A stretch of 64,000 bases of DNA from Bacillota bacterium (GTDB lineage: Bacteria > Bacillota > UBA4882 > UBA8346): positions 1 through 64,000 of the forward strand of contig JAEZFP010000046.1 in the NCBI GenBank assembly GCA_023417475.1, given 5' to 3'. The position numbers were made by a program, and so were the translations under genes. Positions within the stretch are counted from its first letter, which is position 1; each line of letters begins with the position of its first letter. Under the pieces are notes generated by a model. That model made no database searches and was not told the DNA's origin. It saw nothing but the letters and a program-made list of their open reading frames with translations. This document shows positions 61,761 to 64,000 of this stretch, piece by piece.

Positions 61761-63946
61761 GATATCCCTGACTCCTTTGTTACCGAATCGTTCATCCCCG
61801 CCGGGGCGAAAACCGTGGCCGACAACTGCAGCAGCAAAGCCCCGCCAAAGATCATCATCGTCGCCGCAGCCACAATCCCCGTATCGTTAACGGCGATTCC
61901 AATCAGCGCTGTCCACGACAGACCAACCCAACCCTTAAAGAGCATTGGATAATCGGCGAACAACACCGCGACAACTTTGGAGCGGGTCTTATAAAGCAGC
62001 GGACCAAGCGCCAACAGTCCAATCAATGCCCAAGTCCAGGGTGATGAGGTCATCAAATCATAATTCAATTGCAATTTTCTTTGAACCATCTCCAGGAAAA
62101 CCTGAACGCCACCCGTCCTAACAAACATAATAAACTGCCCAAAATGGGTCATCAATTGCTTATTAAAATAAAGATCCCAAAGGCCGATTGCCAATAAAAT
62201 CAGGATTAACGCGCCACTCAAGAGAATCAGCTCTTTCAACTTGATCGGGCGCTCCTGCCATAAGAACGTTGTAATTCCCAAGCCAAGCAAGGCGGTGACC
62301 CCACCACCAATATTGGCGCCAAAGTTGGGATGGATGATGACGACCGTAATCAGAAGCGTCACTGCCCACAACAGCTTCACCGGTTTGCGTTTCATACAGT
62401 GGAGAATGATCGCGGTGGTTACGATATACGCACCCAGTAAAAAACCCATATATTCATTGCCAATTCCGTAGAAGCGGGCTCCGGCCACCGCCGAATACCC
62501 CCAGAAAGAGTTTAATTCGGCCCGGCCGTTAACCAATCCGTCTCCGGTGATTATCAGCAACGACAGACCGCTGAGCCAGGCCAGGCAATGCCACGAATCC
62601 CGGCTAAGCAGTTTCACAACCGCAAATAACAATGCCGCCAACCCCAGGGTTAAGCCGAGCGCCCCGGTCCAGGAAACGGGGTTGGGATACGCTACAAAAA
62701 TACAGACCGCCGGAATTGTTAGTAAAAAAAAGTATACCCAACGAATCGCGGAGTTGACCTTGGTTCGCCAGCCAAATATCCAACCGAGGACGGTACCCAG
62801 CAACCCCGCAATCAGCAGATACGCGTAGGTCGTCAAAAACGGCCAACGAATATTGTAATTATCCAAAAACCGTTGCTGTTGTTTCGGAATAAGCCGCCAA
62901 TCCCCCGGTGTTTGCCCCAGTTGATCGCCCCGGTACAAACCGCGCGACTTGATCTGCAGATAGCTTAGGATTGTGACCGGCAAATCCTCTAACGTAATCA
63001 GACCCAACCTGCGGGTACTGCCGGACACGAGAATGCCGCCTTGAAAACCCGGTCCCTGCAAAACCACGGGGGTCATTCGGGTGGCGCCCAACACCGACTG
63101 TTCCGGGGGGACCGCGCTGAACAAGACCATTAACGTCTCGGGACTCCGCTCCGTCAGCAGCTTGCCAAGCAGTCGGTCGTACTCCCGCATGGCAAGCTTC
63201 CGGTAATATTGCCGCCGGGATTCCGACAGGAATCGCCCGAACTGTTGGATTCGTTCCAAATCCCCCAAGGTGATCAATACCACCCCGGCTTGCGTCCGGC
63301 AACTGCGCCAAAATGTCAAAACCGCCGCGGTATTGGTCCGGTTCCCATAAGGAAACTGCGGATCGGCTTGGAGTGTTTCGGAACCAAGACGGCTCCAGTC
63401 AACCTTCCCCGTCTCATCCATCAACATCGCGGCGCTGACGCGGTCAAGAAACTCGCCGTCGGCGTTTCCAATCACCGCGGTACCGATGTGGTGACGACGC
63501 AGGACTTTGCCAAACCGGCCCAAGGTTTTCGGAAACTGGTATTTTTCGATTAACAACTGCAAGTCCGGGGTTACCCCGTTTGACGGTTTCACCGGTTGCC
63601 CCAATAAGTTATGATATAATTGCCCGGCCGTTTGGCCGTCGATCATCTCGTCGGCATCATAGAAACGATACCCATCGGCCGGAATTTTCAATTCGGAACC
63701 GCTATTAAAGCTTAAGTAAGTCGCTTCGGGGGTGACTGGATTCGGTAACGGGCTGGTCCGGATGCCAACCGCCCCGCGGTTCAAAAAATGTTGGAAATTA
63801 GGTAAATCCGGTCCCACCTCCGCCAAATCTAAACGCGGAATGTCGATCAGCAAAACCGACCGCTCAGTACGAGCGTGAAGATTGGTTCCGCCGAAAATGA
63901 ACAGCCCCAAAACCACCAATCCCAATACGAACTTACTCCCTTTCAA
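61757..63946 (-). CDS. Membrane protein with phosphatase-superfamily-like head (paralog A)
   Basis: A 729-residue protein with the same layout as its downstream paralog: signal segment (MKGSKFVLGLVVLGLFIFGG), an exported domain opening SVLLIDIPRLDLAEVGPDLPNFQHFLNRGAVGIRTSP, then about nine membrane helices. The shared membrane motif reads GYSAVAGARFYGIGNEYMGFLLGAY, followed by NFGANIGGGVTALLGLG, and both end with a VNDTGIVAAATM-like segment. TTG start at 63946 has AAAGGAG 8 nt upstream. It heads the operon with paralog B; the YibQ-like gene follows on the same strand. Confidence 0.72.
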   Translation of the reverse strand: MKGSKFVLGLVVLGLFIFGGTNLHARTERSVLLIDIPRLDLAEVGPDLPNFQHFLNRGAVGIRTSPLPNPVTPEATYLSFNSGSELKIPADGYRFYDADEMIDGQTAGQLYHNLLGQPVKPSNGVTPDLQLLIEKYQFPKTLGRFGKVLRRHHIGTAVIGNADGEFLDRVSAAMLMDETGKVDWSRLGSETLQADPQFPYGNRTNTAAVLTFWRSCRTQAGVVLITLGDLERIQQFGRFLSESRRQYYRKLAMREYDRLLGKLLTERSPETLMVLFSAVPPEQSVLGATRMTPVVLQGPGFQGGILVSGSTRRLGLITLEDLPVTILSYLQIKSRGLYRGDQLGQTPGDWRLIPKQQQRFLDNYNIRWPFLTTYAYLLIAGLLGTVLGWIFGWRTKVNSAIRWVYFFLLTIPAVCIFVAYPNPVSWTGALGLTLGLAALLFAVVKLLSRDSWHCLAWLSGLSLLIITGDGLVNGRAELNSFWGYSAVAGARFYGIGNEYMGFLLGAYIVTTAIILHCMKRKPVKLLWAVTLLITVVIIHPNFGANIGGGVTALLGLGITTFLWQERPIKLKELILLSGALILILLAIGLWDLYFNKQLMTHFGQFIMFVRTGGVQVFLEMVQRKLQLNYDLMTSSPWTWALIGLLALGPLLYKTRSKVVAVLFADYPMLFKGWVGLSWTALIGIAVNDTGIVAAATMMIFGGALLLQLSATVFAPAGMNDSVTKESGIS

Positions 63947-64000
63947 ATGCTCAGCTCCTTTAAATTTATGTGCTTAGATAATAACTGGGCCGATGTCGTC

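Noticed and set aside
1..64000. tRNA or rRNA genes
   Set aside because: No cloverleaf with TTCGA/T-arm and anticodon context, and no rRNA-like conserved stretch, was noticed on either strand; a covariance-model scan would be decisive.

Overview
The window looks like one contiguous stretch of a chromosome of about 50% GC from a diderm (outer-membrane-bearing), probably endospore-forming member of the Firmicutes. Outer-membrane markers are an mlaE-mlaF-mlaD set, a TolC/RND/adaptor export operon and a GmhB-type heptose bisphosphate phosphatase. Firmicute markers are a T-box leader on tyrS, a LonC-type protease (a family described from spore-formers), LipM plus GcvH, DUF951, a YtpB-type terpene synthase and strong AGGAGG ribosome-binding sites. 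The lineage is inference: Limnochordia/Hydrogenispora-like, Negativicutes-like or Halanaerobiales-like bacteria all fit, and no rRNA is present to decide.

Layout. 0.4-7 kb: rhomboid, Nudix, NlpC/P60, T-box-tyrS (its terminator split by a small MITE-like element), then ytpB converging on a polyprenyl synthase. 7-9.8 kb: a polar amino-acid ABC importer whose permease carries an extra N-terminal PEGA domain. 9.8-14.2 kb: the rpsF-ssb-rpsR / MazG-like-rplI / lonC block. 14.4-14.6 kb: twelve exact 21-bp units, six with perfect DnaA-box-like cores. 14.8-17.8 kb: an orphan sugar-binding protein and a pectate lyase. 18-20.4 kb: DUF951, MscS, lipM-gcvH. 21-31 kb: the envelope block (mlaEFD, tolC, RND pump, adaptor, TetR). 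31.5-40.7 kb: gmhB, an oxidoreductase, a second 21-bp-period array, DinB-like and WYL genes, dtd, rel, recJ, uppP. 40.9-50.6 kb: small regulators, transporters and a broken methyltransferase, including a YeiH/TauE module behind a LysR gene. 50.7-64 kb: acyl-CoA synthetase with its cupin regulator, a lytic transglycosylase, a large novel protein with a degenerate nuclease-like head and a triplicated motif, a TPR protein, a YibQ-like deacetylase and two tandem paralogous membrane proteins.

How genes work together. MlaE, MlaF and MlaD should form a phospholipid trafficking machine; MlaD ends in a beta-strand-rich domain that may sit in the outer membrane, giving a one-protein bridge. TolC, RND pump and adaptor form a tripartite exporter probably repressed by the upstream TetR. 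LipM and GcvH are translationally coupled. YtpB and the polyprenyl synthase probably make and cyclise a long prenyl diphosphate.

The most unusual signals are the two intergenic arrays with an identical 21-bp period and a shared TTATYCA core, two genes whose homology-supported starts appear to be CTG codons, the PEGA-permease fusion, the MlaD C-terminal domain and the 943-residue protein. All assignments come from reading motifs by eye; no database search was possible.
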